Positions 17,136 through 25,834 of a DNA stretch of 64,000 nucleotides are shown piece by piece. Origin of the DNA: Bacillus sp. FJAT-45037 (GTDB taxonomy: Bacteria > Bacillota > Bacilli > Bacillales > Bacillaceae_D); contig NZ_KZ454938.1 of assembly GCF_002797325.1 (NCBI RefSeq), positions 167,322 through 231,321 of the forward strand, written 5' to 3'. The notes below the pieces were generated by a model, which saw nothing but the letters and a program-made list of their open reading frames with translations, did no database searches and was not told the origin of the DNA. How positions within the stretch are numbered: the first letter of the stretch is position 1; every line of letters starts with the position of its first letter. The position numbers and the translations under genes are program-made.

Positions 17136-17888
17136 ATGATTCAGTTAATTTTTTCTCGCGCAGCGACAGAAGCATTTGATCTCGCCATACAAGAGGATAA
17201 AGGTATCATGAAGGGGAAATTAAAAGTGTATGAACCATATCTCCAGTTAGGCGACATGCGAGATGAACAGAAGCGACTTGGTCAATTAAGTCAAATATTT
17301 GGGTTTCGTACGGATTCAGATGAGATAGCAAATTTACAAGAGCAATTTTATGAAGAGAGAACAACGATTCAAAAATTTCTTCAAAAAGGAGAAGAGGTGA
17401 TGTGTTGGGTAGGAGAAGAGGCAGCTGATGAGTTAGCTTTTCTCTCTCTTATTAGTTCGATATCTACGGAAGATTTAGGGGATAACTTAAAGTTAAACCG
17501 TGTGCGCGGACCACTCTTGGTGAGAGAGTTGCTGCCTGAGAATTTAGAGCTACATATGAATCCAGTTGAAGTGACAGTCGATATGTTAAACCAACTTCAA
17601 GCAAGTTGGAATGTTCTGCTAGATCAGGGTAGTGATATTCGTGTTCGCAAAGCAGACTTCATCTACGATTATGTTTCGTTTAATCATTATGATGATCTTC
17701 TTCTAACCTTTACGAAAAGGAGCGAACCAGTAAATATCAAAAGTATTATTGGTCAAATGTATGGAAGGCATCCGCACCTCCCTTTTCCTTTCTTTTTATG
17801 GAGGATACATACACTTGCAAAAAAAGGGGTATTGCACGTAGTGAATGATACAATGAATGAAATGGAAGGTACAGTGATCCTAAAGTAG
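17136..17888 (+). CDS. Uncharacterised protein, DUF1835/DUF3658-like
   Basis: 250 residues, soluble, no signal. The middle block G-E-E-V-M-C-W-V-G-E-E-A-A-D-E-L-A-F-L and the C-terminal R-I-H-T-L-A-K-K-G-V-L resemble the DUF1835-DUF3658 layout, whose function is unknown; the match is by eye and tentative. AGAGGAGAATG precedes ATG. The next gene starts 30 bases after the stop, so the two are probably co-transcribed. Confidence 0.6.
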   Translation: MIQLIFSRAATEAFDLAIQEDKGIMKGKLKVYEPYLQLGDMRDEQKRLGQLSQIFGFRTDSDEIANLQEQFYEERTTIQKFLQKGEEVMCWVGEEAADELAFLSLISSISTEDLGDNLKLNRVRGPLLVRELLPENLELHMNPVEVTVDMLNQLQASWNVLLDQGSDIRVRKADFIYDYVSFNHYDDLLLTFTKRSEPVNIKSIIGQMYGRHPHLPFPFFLWRIHTLAKKGVLHVVNDTMNEMEGTVILK

Positions 17889-17918
17889 TTCGCTGTGAAA
17901 TCAGGAGGAGTGATAATT

Positions 17919-18713
17919 ATGAAGTTTGCCATTTATCAGATGGATATTGTACCGGGTGATCCACAGGCAAATCGCGAAAAAGTAAAAAACTGGGTAGAAG
18001 ATGTTTGTACCGAACAAAAGCCAGATACACTTATGTTGCCGGAAATGTGGACTACAGGATATACACTTCCGATATTAGATCAAATTGCCGAACGCGAAGA
18101 CGGCGAGACGTTTCATTTTTTAAGTCAGTTAGCGAAACGCTATCAAGTCAATTTTGTTGCAGGCTCAATTGCAACAAAGCTAGAACGGGGCATTGTCAAC
18201 CGAGCCCTTGTCTTTGATCGCCAAGGTGAGTGTATCTATCATTATGACAAAATGCACCTCGTTCCAATGCTTAAGGAACCCGATTATTTAGTGGGCGGGC
18301 AAGAGCCACTTAAGACATTTACGTTAGATGGTCATGTATGTGGGTTATTTATATGTTATGATTTACGGTTCCCAGAGCTTGCGAGACAACTGGCTTTAAA
18401 TAAGGCAGAAATTGTTTTTGTCCCAGCAGAGTGGCCTGATGAACGAAAAATACATTGGGGTGTGCTTCAGCAAGCTAGGGCTATTGAAAATCAAATGTAT
18501 ATGATTACAGCGAATCGCGTCGGAGAATATGATGATGTGATCTTTGCCGGAAAATCAGCTGTGACCAATCCGTGGGGCGATCAGTTGGCTGTTGGAACGT
18601 TCAATGAAGAAGAGACACTCCATGTTGAAATTAATTTATCAAAAGTGCCTGAAATTCGTGAGGCAGTTCCGGTGTTTAAAAGTCGAGTGCCACATTTGTA
18701 TGAAATAAAATAA
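17919..18713 (+). CDS. Carbon-nitrogen hydrolase (nitrilase superfamily), omega-amidase/MtnU-like
   Basis: 264 residues. The catalytic triad is visible: Glu42 (L-P-E-M-W), Lys111 (D-K-M-H-L) and Cys146 (I-C-Y-D-L-R-F-P-E-L). The D-L-R-F-P-E-L context and length match Nit2/MtnU enzymes that hydrolyse alpha-ketoglutaramate or similar short amides in the cytoplasm. No methionine-salvage genes adjoin, so the exact substrate is open. ATG 17919 follows AGGAGGAG nine bases upstream; the frame is open from 17895 but that start has no ribosome site. Confidence 0.87.
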   Translation: MKFAIYQMDIVPGDPQANREKVKNWVEDVCTEQKPDTLMLPEMWTTGYTLPILDQIAEREDGETFHFLSQLAKRYQVNFVAGSIATKLERGIVNRALVFDRQGECIYHYDKMHLVPMLKEPDYLVGGQEPLKTFTLDGHVCGLFICYDLRFPELARQLALNKAEIVFVPAEWPDERKIHWGVLQQARAIENQMYMITANRVGEYDDVIFAGKSAVTNPWGDQLAVGTFNEEETLHVEINLSKVPEIREAVPVFKSRVPHLYEIK

Positions 18714-18732
18714 ATGATTGAATGAGTGAAAA

Positions 18733-18860
18733 GAGGCTGGGACATAAAGAAGTGTTTAACTGAGAATTCGAACGTTGCATTGACTTAGCTCAGGAGCGGG
18801 TTAAGTGCACCAATAATTATTTGTTCGGATTCTTGTGGTTAAAATACTCTTATCCCAGCC
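18733..18860. repeat. Interspersed repeat, short copy (core deleted)
   Basis: 128 bp bounded by GGCTGGGA (18735-18742) and TCCCAGCC (18853-18860). Inside it, GTGTTTAACT, CGAACG, CAGGAGCGG and GTTAAAATACT match, in the same order, the reverse complement of the element at 21151-21385. The GC-rich central hairpin of that longer copy is missing here. It sits between convergent genes and its ends may serve as a terminator. Confidence 0.8.
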
Positions 18861-18874
18861 GCTATTTCGTTTTA

Positions 18875-19114
18875 TCATGTTCGTTTACTATAACGATTCC
18901 AGAAATGAAGGATCCATGAGAATGGGAAAGGGAGCTTATATCCTGCTTTTTCAAATTGACGCAGCAAGTTAATAAATGCTCCTCCAATTCGTCGTTGCTT
19001 TCTTAATTCCTCTTCGTCTGTTCGAACGGTTAATCGATAACCATCCTCTAAACCTTCAAGTGTAATTTCCTTCGTCCCAACATTTTCAGTCGTTTCTAAT
19101 TTCTTTTCATTCAT
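18875..19114 (-). CDS. Small hypothetical protein downstream of the UbiB-family gene
   Basis: 79 residues, charged N-terminal half (E-I-T-L-E-G-L-E-D-G-Y-R-L-T-V-R) and an aromatic, hydrophobic end (P-F-P-F-S-W-I-L-H-F-W). Its start lies 11 bases after the ubiB-like stop with AGGAGGAAAT between them, so it is the second gene of that operon and is probably tied to it. I do not recognise the family. The hydrophobic C-terminus could sit at the membrane. Confidence 0.7.
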   Translation of the reverse strand: MNEKKLETTENVGTKEITLEGLEDGYRLTVRTDEEELRKQRRIGGAFINLLRQFEKAGYKLPFPFSWILHFWNRYSKRT

Positions 19115-19125
19115 CTTATTTCCTC

Positions 19126-20745
19126 CTATGGACGTATTGATTTACTCGTGATTAATAGGGATAACAATCCTATACTAAGGACAATCGAACTCCCAATAAG
19201 AAGTGGAGAATGTTCTAAATACAAAGCCATTAAGGAACTAATTACCCCTGTGAGAAAAAGTAAAAAAGCATAGTGTCTAGACCACAAACTGTACTGTTGT
19301 TTCTTCCGCTCTTGGTATTGTCGCTCTTGTTGCTCGCGGTAGAGACGTGGTTCATTTGCGAGAGCATCGAGCTTGTTAGGCAGAGAGATTAAAGTCTTAG
19401 ATACTTGTTCAAGCCACCTTTTTGGATCAAGGAAACTTGATCGTCCTTCTGTTTCATTGTCGCGTAGCCAATCAAGAACAATTGGTTTACCAAGTTCAAA
19501 TAAATCTAACTTTGGATCAATGCTGTACAAGACTCCTGTTAACGTAGAAACGGCACGCCCTAAAAAAGCAAATTCGCTAGGCATCTGGACGGGAAGGTCA
19601 CGGAGCAACAACCTGAAGTCAGCAAGTAATCCTTGCATTACGTCTTCTTCCCATCCAGTCAAGTTGGCTGATAAGGCAACATCGACAAATTGTCGGATCA
19701 TGCGTTCGAGTTGTTGTTTGTCAGCGTGAGGCAAAAGAAACCTCAGTTGTTCAAGAGAATCAACGACTTGACTATAGTCACTTAAGACAAGTGCTTCTAC
19801 GAGTTTTTGCAATTCTTGACTGTCTTTTTTTTTGATCGTAGCGACCATGCCGAAATCAATCAAAACGATCGTTCCATCTTCTTTAAGCATGATATTTCCA
19901 GGATGAGGATCAGCGTGGAACAAACCTTCTCGTAAAAGCTGTTCCAAAAATATAGATAATAAGTACTTCGCTAATTGTTCTTTGGAATAGGGGAGTTCGG
20001 CAATAAGAGCTTGATTTGTTACGCTTTTTCCATCAATCCATTCCATGACTAGTATTTTCTTTGTTGTAAGTTCTTGATAGAAAGAAGGGATATGAACTTC
20101 TTTAAAGCTCTCATACTTTTCCCCGAAATAGACGCCGTTTGCTAACTCTTGTTTGAAGTCGAGTTCAGCTGTGATTACCTGTTTAATCTCTTGAAACAGA
20201 CGTTTCGTGTCCATTGCTTGACCGATAAAGGTGAATCGTCCAGCGAGAAACATCACAATTGATAATGCGCGAAGATCGGCATTAATGACTTTAGAAATCG
20301 TTGGTCGTTGCACTTTAACTGCGACTTGCTCTCCTGTGAGCAATGTTGCTTTATGAACTTGCCCAATCGACGCCGAAGCAACAGGATCAGTAGAAATCGA
20401 CGCAAAGATCGCTTCAAGATCTTCTCCGAGTTCTTTTTCTATCACACGTTTGGTTTCTTTCCACGCGACAGGGGGAACATGATCCATAAGGTCGGCTAGT
20501 TCCTTCAAGAAGACCTCGGGTAGGATATCAGCCCGAGTAGCTAAAAATTGTCCAAGTTTGATCAATAATCCTTCAAGTTTTATAGCTTTACACTTGTACT
20601 CTTGAGCTTGGCGTAAGAGTAGTTGATTCCATTTTTCTTCGTTCCAATTTCTTCGGTGTTCTCGTTGAAATCGTATAATTTGAACAAAAAATTTAATGCT
20701 CATAAAGACGATGGTGAAGATGCGGTAGAGTGATAAAGTTTTCAT
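19126..20745 (-). CDS. UbiB/ABC1/AarF-family atypical kinase
   Basis: 539 residues. Family signatures: the KxGQ motif I-K-L-G-Q (about 63-67), the A-rich loop A-S-A-S-I-G-Q-V-H-K-A that replaces the glycine loop, H-A-D-P-H-P-G-N-I catalytic block and I-D-F-G-M metal site. Two membrane helices close the C-terminus (about 485-530). UbiB-like ATPases support quinone and isoprenoid-lipid handling at the membrane; in a menaquinone-using Bacillus the exact client is unknown. ATG 20745 follows GGTGAAATTCC, a fair ribosome site. Confidence 0.85.
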   Translation of the reverse strand: MKTLSLYRIFTIVFMSIKFFVQIIRFQREHRRNWNEEKWNQLLLRQAQEYKCKAIKLEGLLIKLGQFLATRADILPEVFLKELADLMDHVPPVAWKETKRVIEKELGEDLEAIFASISTDPVASASIGQVHKATLLTGEQVAVKVQRPTISKVINADLRALSIVMFLAGRFTFIGQAMDTKRLFQEIKQVITAELDFKQELANGVYFGEKYESFKEVHIPSFYQELTTKKILVMEWIDGKSVTNQALIAELPYSKEQLAKYLLSIFLEQLLREGLFHADPHPGNIMLKEDGTIVLIDFGMVATIKKKDSQELQKLVEALVLSDYSQVVDSLEQLRFLLPHADKQQLERMIRQFVDVALSANLTGWEEDVMQGLLADFRLLLRDLPVQMPSEFAFLGRAVSTLTGVLYSIDPKLDLFELGKPIVLDWLRDNETEGRSSFLDPKRWLEQVSKTLISLPNKLDALANEPRLYREQQERQYQERKKQQYSLWSRHYAFLLFLTGVISSLMALYLEHSPLLIGSSIVLSIGLLSLLITSKSIRP

Positions 20746-20840
20746 TGGAATTTCACCTTCGTTTTTCTTTTATTGTACAACGTGTATAATAATTGTGCAC
20801 ATGATATGACTATCATTTAAACATAATACAGGTGATGTTA

Positions 20841-21074
20841 ATGAAACTTGAGAGCTATTCTTATATGAAACGAAATCGTATGAAGGCTTATTTTGACTGC
20901 TTTCCAGATTCCCCCGTTATCTTTAGCAAGATTGGATCGTATTATTTTGTCTATATTGTCAAATGGTCAGAAAGAGACCTTGTCGTAAAAAGAGAGGATC
21001 TAGAAGAGATGGAGATTCTACTGAATCAAGAGTTAGGGCTCGGTCATGAATATGAACGTAGGTGGAAAAGGTAA
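20841..21074 (+). CDS. Small hypothetical protein (77 aa)
   Basis: 77 residues from ATG 20841, with AGGTG six bases upstream; a GTG at 20832 would add three residues. Sequence is basic and aromatic (Y-S-Y-M-K-R-N-R-M-K-A-Y-F-D-C-F) followed by an acidic helix. Divergent from the UbiB gene across 95 bases. Not recognised. Confidence 0.55.
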   Translation: MKLESYSYMKRNRMKAYFDCFPDSPVIFSKIGSYYFVYIVKWSERDLVVKREDLEEMEILLNQELGLGHEYERRWKR

Positions 21075-21150
21075 TGGAGAGTTTTGCTGGGGAGTGGAGG
21101 CTTATCTTGAAAGTGAGAAAACGTGAATTTAGAATTCTCCCTTTAAAAAG

Positions 21151-21385
21151 AGGCTGGGACAAAAGTATTTTAACTTATGGAATTCCGAACATTACGGTTA
21201 TAGATTTTACAAGCCGCTCCTGAAATATACTTCGCTTTTCGCGGGAAGCTGGTGAGCCCCTTCGTGCTTCGCACTTCAGTGTCTCACCTATGCTTTTCAT
21301 CCCGCAGGAGTCTACGTATATTTCATCCGCTAAATTAGCACTTCGTTCGCATCCTGAGTTAAACACCTTAATTATGTCCCAGCCT
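21151..21385. repeat. Interspersed repeat, full copy with nested hairpins
   Basis: 235 bp bounded by AGGCTGGGACA (21151-21161) and TGTCCCAGCCT (21375-21385). Inside are nested inverted repeats: GAAATATAC/GTATATTTC, GCGGGA/TCCCGC and GGTGAG/CTCACC. The GC-rich middle (read on the minus strand: CTCCTGCGGGA, then AGCACGAAGGGGCTCACC) resembles intergenic repeats I recall from many Bacillaceae genomes. The 77-codon ORF across it is a by-product. The repeat fills most of the 335 bases between the convergent genes at 21074 and 21410. Confidence 0.8.
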
Positions 21386-21409
21386 ATTGATGTAGTAGAC
21401 GAATTCACT

Positions 21410-22438
21410 TTATTGAATCTGTGCTGCGATATCTACGAGGTTTTCTTTTGACATTTCCTGACTTGTTGTCATTAATTCCAAGTAAACATCATCATTCGAC
21501 CAGAATAAAAAGTGTGTGTCAAACATGTTCATATAAGAGCCTTCAAAATTTTCTGTTGTTACAGGTTCTGTCTCTTCCATCATTTCTGTTTTTTCTGTTG
21601 TAATGGACAACACGATGAATTCATCCCCTTGGTTAAAATGAAGGGTAGCCATATCCATCTCTTCAAAGTAATTGGCTTCATTAAACTCATGGGTCTCAAG
21701 AATAGAATCAAGGTTAGGGATCATAAATGAAGCCGAATCGCTTAACTCCTCAAGAGATAGGCTCTCCATCATAAAGTCATCCATCGTTAATACCTCTGCA
21801 CCATCTGGAATTTCAAAGGAAAAGAGATCTTCATCAATATCAATGTTGTATTCGATATGGGTGTATTCCATCATAGAGGAGAAATCTTCACTTACCCACT
21901 CCATCTTTAAGGGCATGTAAGTTTCCTCATCAATCCAGATGTCATAACTCATATCACCCATGAATTGATCTTCTTCACCATCTTTGGTGGAAACGGATAG
22001 GTGAATGGTTTTTTGCTCTGCTATAGTATCACGACCATTAACTTTCACATCCGTTGAGTTTAGCATTTCTGTCAGCATTTCGCGCATCATTTCAGCCTCA
22101 GTTGGCATTTCATCAAGCATCTCATCTGTTGTTTCGAATACGGTGACGGTGTTTTCGTTTTCATCATACGACCAAGATTCTTTTCCGTTGGAGACGTGTA
22201 AGTAGCCATTTTCCATTTCTGTACGGTGCTTGTTTTGTTTCATGTTCCATTCCTTGTAAGTCGATGTTTCGCTTTCACCGCCGTATTCGAAGGTAGATGA
22301 GACTTCAGCATAATAGCTGTCTAAATTTTCTTGAGCCTCTACAGCTTGTTCAATAATCTTTTCAGTATCTTCAACAGAGCAAGCCGTTGTAAAAAGAATA
22401 GCAGTTGCTAGGCTGAATATAGCAGTTAGTCTTTTCAT
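21410..22438 (-). CDS. LolA-like lipoprotein (paralogue A)
   Basis: 342 residues. Signal peptide with lipobox F-T-T-A-C (Cys20), so lipid-anchored on the outer face of the membrane. The next 200 residues have the alternating strands of LolA-like lipoproteins (E-W-N-M-K-Q-N-K-H-R-T-E-M, then I-W-I-D-E-E-T-Y-M-P-L-K-M). The protein is acidic and unusually rich in methionine (for example T-E-A-E-M-M-R-E-M-L-T-E-M-L). It resembles the lipoprotein at 24742-25788 in length and blocks. It is divergent from the response-regulator gene, suggesting joint control. Function unknown. Confidence 0.75.
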   Translation of the reverse strand: MKRLTAIFSLATAILFTTACSVEDTEKIIEQAVEAQENLDSYYAEVSSTFEYGGESETSTYKEWNMKQNKHRTEMENGYLHVSNGKESWSYDENENTVTVFETTDEMLDEMPTEAEMMREMLTEMLNSTDVKVNGRDTIAEQKTIHLSVSTKDGEEDQFMGDMSYDIWIDEETYMPLKMEWVSEDFSSMMEYTHIEYNIDIDEDLFSFEIPDGAEVLTMDDFMMESLSLEELSDSASFMIPNLDSILETHEFNEANYFEEMDMATLHFNQGDEFIVLSITTEKTEMMEETEPVTTENFEGSYMNMFDTHFLFWSNDDVYLELMTTSQEMSKENLVDIAAQIQ

Positions 22439-22624
22439 AAGTTTACCACCTCAACGATCAAATTTTGTTTCTATAATCACTATAAGTTTTATTAATAAAG
22501 AAATAGAAAGGAATTTATAAAGAAAGTATGAATTCGAAGGGAAGTCTTTCAGAGGATAAGAGGATTGACTATAATAGAAAAATAGGGAAGTTTAGTTAAA
22601 TCTGAACAAAAGGGATTGAGGGAA

Positions 22625-23332
22625 ATGAGCGAAAGTATTTTGGTTGTGGAAGATGAAATAGAAATAAGTAGAATTATTAGTGAGTACTTAGTAAGAGAAG
22701 GCTATGAAGTGACTACTGCCCATGATGGGGAAGAAGGATTACGTCTTTTTCAAGAAGTCAGACCACAGCTTGTTTTACTAGATCTCATGTTACCAAGGAT
22801 AGACGGATTTGAAGTATGTCGAAATATTCGAGAGAAAAGTGAGGTCCCTGTCATTATTATTAGTGCAAGGCAAAGTGATATTGATAAGATACATAGCCTT
22901 GGTCTTGGTGCAGATGATTATGTGACTAAGCCGTTTAGTACGCTTGAACTTGTGGCAAGAGTGAAATCACAACTAAGACGATACAATCGCTATTATAAAA
23001 AGCAACGAGTAAATGAAATACTATTGTTTGAAGGATTAACGATTAATTTCAATCAACGAACGGTTAAACAAGACGGGGAGCCGGTTGTCTTTACGTTGAA
23101 AGAGTTTGAACTCTTATGTGTGCTTGCCCGGTCACCTGGTCAAGTGTTTTCCAAAGAACAACTGTACCAACAAGTGTGGGGGCAAGATGGTGCTGATGAC
23201 ATACGAACTGTGACAGTACATATCAAGAATGTCCGTCATAAGCTCGGTGAAGGGAGTCGACACCCTCGCTTTATTGATACGGTTTGGGGAATTGGATATA
23301 AATTCATTGGGCTAAAAAATGAAGATACGTAA
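22625..23332 (+). CDS. OmpR-family response regulator
   Basis: 235 residues. Receiver domain 1-120 with acidic pocket Glu9/Asp10, phospho-acceptor Asp53 (L-L-D-L-M-L-P) and K-P-F; winged-helix DNA-binding domain about 135-230 (F-T-L-K-E-F-E-L-L, V-T-V-H-I-K-N-V-R-H-K-L, G-I-G-Y-K-F). AAAGGGA lies nine bases before ATG 22625; TTG 22616 in frame is less well placed. The kinase gene starts inside its last codons, so the pair is translationally coupled. Targets probably include the flanking lipoprotein genes. Confidence 0.92.
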   Translation: MSESILVVEDEIEISRIISEYLVREGYEVTTAHDGEEGLRLFQEVRPQLVLLDLMLPRIDGFEVCRNIREKSEVPVIIISARQSDIDKIHSLGLGADDYVTKPFSTLELVARVKSQLRRYNRYYKKQRVNEILLFEGLTINFNQRTVKQDGEPVVFTLKEFELLCVLARSPGQVFSKEQLYQQVWGQDGADDIRTVTVHIKNVRHKLGEGSRHPRFIDTVWGIGYKFIGLKNEDT

Positions 23333-24740
23333 TTGGTTATTATTTCTTATTGTAGCAGTCATGCTCGTTCCTTTTTTATCGACGTATTTTTTTGTGAGTT
23401 ATATTAATGATTGGTATGACAGAGAGCAATTATCCGAGTATGTTCATGCATCGATCCGTATTCATCATGTTGCATCTGTGCTAAAAGATAATCCACGTTT
23501 GTATCAATACCCAGCAGTTGGAGCGGATGTATTTGCAGATGAGATTAATGACGATGAGACGATTTATATTTACACATTAGATAGACACGTAATTATCAAT
23601 GTGAATGGGCAACCACTGTTTCAAAATAGGACGCCAGCGAGTCAATTAATGAAGGGCATGTATGAAATGAAAGAAACTCTCTCTCATTATACGTACAAAG
23701 AACCTGTGTATTATGATGGTGTCCTAATTGGCTTTTTTGAAATAAAAAAAGAACGATCGGAATTAAAAGAACGTATTGATCAAAGTTCTTATTACAGTAT
23801 CGCGTTTGTAGTGACTATGATTTTCCTGACCTTAATTACTACGCATCTACTCATCAAACGCCGAATGATAAAGCCAATCACGCAGCTTGTTAGTGAAATG
23901 AAAGCCGTTGGGGCAGGGAAGTTCCCTACAGAGCGAAGCAAACGTCGGGCAAACGATGAAATTAAGGAATTAATGGATCGCTTTTACACGATGAGTGGAG
24001 AGCTTAAGGAAGTACAACAAGTAAAACAACAACTAGTGGCTACGATTTCTCATGACTTGCGGACACCCCTTACATCAATCAAGGCGTATGCGCAGGGGTT
24101 AGAAGATCATCCCGAGAAGCAGGAGGAATATCGAGAAGTTATTATTCGTAAAGCGAATTATATGGAAAAACTCGTAGAAGATCTACTCCTTTATTCGAGA
24201 CTAGAGATGAATAGTTTAGACCTTCATTGTCAGCTTGTTGATGGTGAGGAGTTGGCAGAGGCGTTAGTTGATGGATATGACGGAATTGGTGCTCAAAGAG
24301 AAATCTATATAAAGACAATGATTGATCTTGATACGTGTGAACTTTTTTGTGATGTCGATCGTTTGATTCAAGTGATGGATAATCTTGTGACAAACGCCCT
24401 CAGACATACACCAAAAGGGAAGAGTATTGAACTTGTTGCCACAACGAAAAGAGAGCTACTACCTGAAGAAATAGGATGGGAAGATGCCTATGTTTACTTC
24501 ATGATCCAAGACGAAGGAATAGGAATTGCAACTGAGGAGCTCGAGCGTATCTTTCAATTGTTCTATCAGGTGGATGAAGCAAGGCACAAAGTAAATGGAA
24601 AAGGTGCGGGACTTGGGCTTGCGATCAGTCAACAGCTGATTGAAAAACACGGTGGATTGATTGGGGTGACATCGACCATAAATATGGGAAGTTGTTTCTA
24701 TTTTGCATTAAAAAAGCATAAACAAGAGGGGGAGGAATAA
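23319..24740 (+). CDS. Sensor histidine kinase
   Basis: 473 residues. Membrane helix 5-27, extracytoplasmic sensor about 28-148, helix about 150-173, HAMP about 175-228, dimerisation/phospho-acceptor helix with His245 (I-S-H-D-L-R-T-P-L), and an ATPase domain with N-box D-N-L-V-T-N-A-L-R-H and G-box G-A-G-L-G-L-A-I-S. Overlaps the regulator gene by 14 bases and is followed after one base by a lipoprotein gene. The sensor loop has no family I recognise; an accessory lipoprotein could modulate it. Confidence 0.92.
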   Translation: MKIRNWLLFLIVAVMLVPFLSTYFFVSYINDWYDREQLSEYVHASIRIHHVASVLKDNPRLYQYPAVGADVFADEINDDETIYIYTLDRHVIINVNGQPLFQNRTPASQLMKGMYEMKETLSHYTYKEPVYYDGVLIGFFEIKKERSELKERIDQSSYYSIAFVVTMIFLTLITTHLLIKRRMIKPITQLVSEMKAVGAGKFPTERSKRRANDEIKELMDRFYTMSGELKEVQQVKQQLVATISHDLRTPLTSIKAYAQGLEDHPEKQEEYREVIIRKANYMEKLVEDLLLYSRLEMNSLDLHCQLVDGEELAEALVDGYDGIGAQREIYIKTMIDLDTCELFCDVDRLIQVMDNLVTNALRHTPKGKSIELVATTKRELLPEEIGWEDAYVYFMIQDEGIGIATEELERIFQLFYQVDEARHKVNGKGAGLGLAISQQLIEKHGGLIGVTSTINMGSCFYFALKKHKQEGEE

Positions 24741-24741
24741 C

Positions 24742-25788
24742 TTGTTGAGAAATGCTCTAGGGATTTTACTACTAAGTTTACTCATATTACAAGGTTGTAG
24801 CGTAAATACCATAAGTGGAAATGAAGTGATGGCGAGTATACTTGATGTCGATGAATCAGCAACATCGTATTATATGAAAACGGCTTATGAAGGTTATGAG
24901 AATAAACCTTTCACGATGAAGGAATGGCGAATGGCTGATGGTAGATATCGAGTGGAGATGTATGAGGGAGAAACGCTTGCATTTGAATCGGTTTTTAGCG
25001 GAGACAATCATGTGATGGTCGATTATGAAGAAGAACAGATTCTCGTTTATGACGCGACCGAAACAGCAGAATATTGGACTCGATCTCCGAAAGGGTCGAT
25101 GACACAAATGCTTCATGCAATGCATGATCACTATGACATTACTGTAAGAGAAGAGAAAGAGGTACTCGGACGAGAAGTATTTGTATTGGATATGAAATCT
25201 AGGAATATGGAAAAAGATGAGATGGAGATTTGGGTAGATAAAGAAAATTGGGTCATTTTAAAAATGGATTTCAAATTTGAGGAGGATTGGATGACGAGTG
25301 AGGCCATTGAGTTTGAGCTTCGACCTAAAGTAGATGCTGAGTTATTTACAGTTGATGAATCACTTGATTTTGATGAATTGTCATTAGGTGAGATTTCTTC
25401 AAATGAAACGATCGATTTGGAGGAAGCGAAAAGGCAAGCAAGCTTTTCTTTTTTAACGCCTATTGATGGGTATCAAGTTCACGAAGCCAGCACCTATCCT
25501 CGTCAGGATGATGAAGTCGGTATCAACCTTACGTACAGTGATGAAGAGGGAAAGATATTGTTTTCTTATGAATTTTTTAAGAGAAGTGACCCTCTTGTAA
25601 AAGTTTTTGGGAATGAACAAGAGATTAAGATTCGAAAGACAGAGGGACTCATGATTTGGGATGAAACATTGAATATGGTTGCTTGGCAAGAAGACGGTAT
25701 TCAATATAGCTTTTATCCAGAAGCTCCACTAACGAAAGATGAAGTGGTAGAGATCATTGAAGAGATGAAGGTTGTAGAAGAAAACTAA
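24742..25788 (+). CDS. LolA-like lipoprotein (paralogue B)
   Basis: 348 residues with a TTG start one base after the kinase stop; GAGGGGGAGG precedes it. Lipobox L-L-I-L-Q-G-C. The block E-W-R-M-A-D-G-R-Y-R-V-E-M and E-I-W-V-D-K-E-N-W-V-I-L-K-M correspond to those of the lipoprotein at 21410-22438; the last third (about 215-345) resembles DUF4367-type domains. Third gene of the regulator-kinase operon, placed outside the membrane where the kinase sensor lies. Confidence 0.78.
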   Translation: MLRNALGILLLSLLILQGCSVNTISGNEVMASILDVDESATSYYMKTAYEGYENKPFTMKEWRMADGRYRVEMYEGETLAFESVFSGDNHVMVDYEEEQILVYDATETAEYWTRSPKGSMTQMLHAMHDHYDITVREEKEVLGREVFVLDMKSRNMEKDEMEIWVDKENWVILKMDFKFEEDWMTSEAIEFELRPKVDAELFTVDESLDFDELSLGEISSNETIDLEEAKRQASFSFLTPIDGYQVHEASTYPRQDDEVGINLTYSDEEGKILFSYEFFKRSDPLVKVFGNEQEIKIRKTEGLMIWDETLNMVAWQEDGIQYSFYPEAPLTKDEVVEIIEEMKVVEEN

Positions 25789-25790
25789 AC

Positions 25791-25825
25791 AAACAGGCAC
25801 TCGAATCTGCTCCGAGTGCCTGTTT
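25791..25825. terminator. Bidirectional terminator between lipoprotein B and mreBH
   Basis: Perfect 13-bp stem AAACAGGCACTCG / CGAGTGCCTGTTT with a 9-base loop, between convergent genes. Confidence 0.85.
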
Positions 25826-25834
25826 CATGTTGTT

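Noticed and set aside
21175-21408. 77-codon minus-strand ORF across the long repeat
   Set aside because: It lies almost wholly in the hairpin-rich repeat, has no ribosome site, and its frame is explained by repeat sequence; such ORFs are regular artefacts of Bacillaceae repeats.
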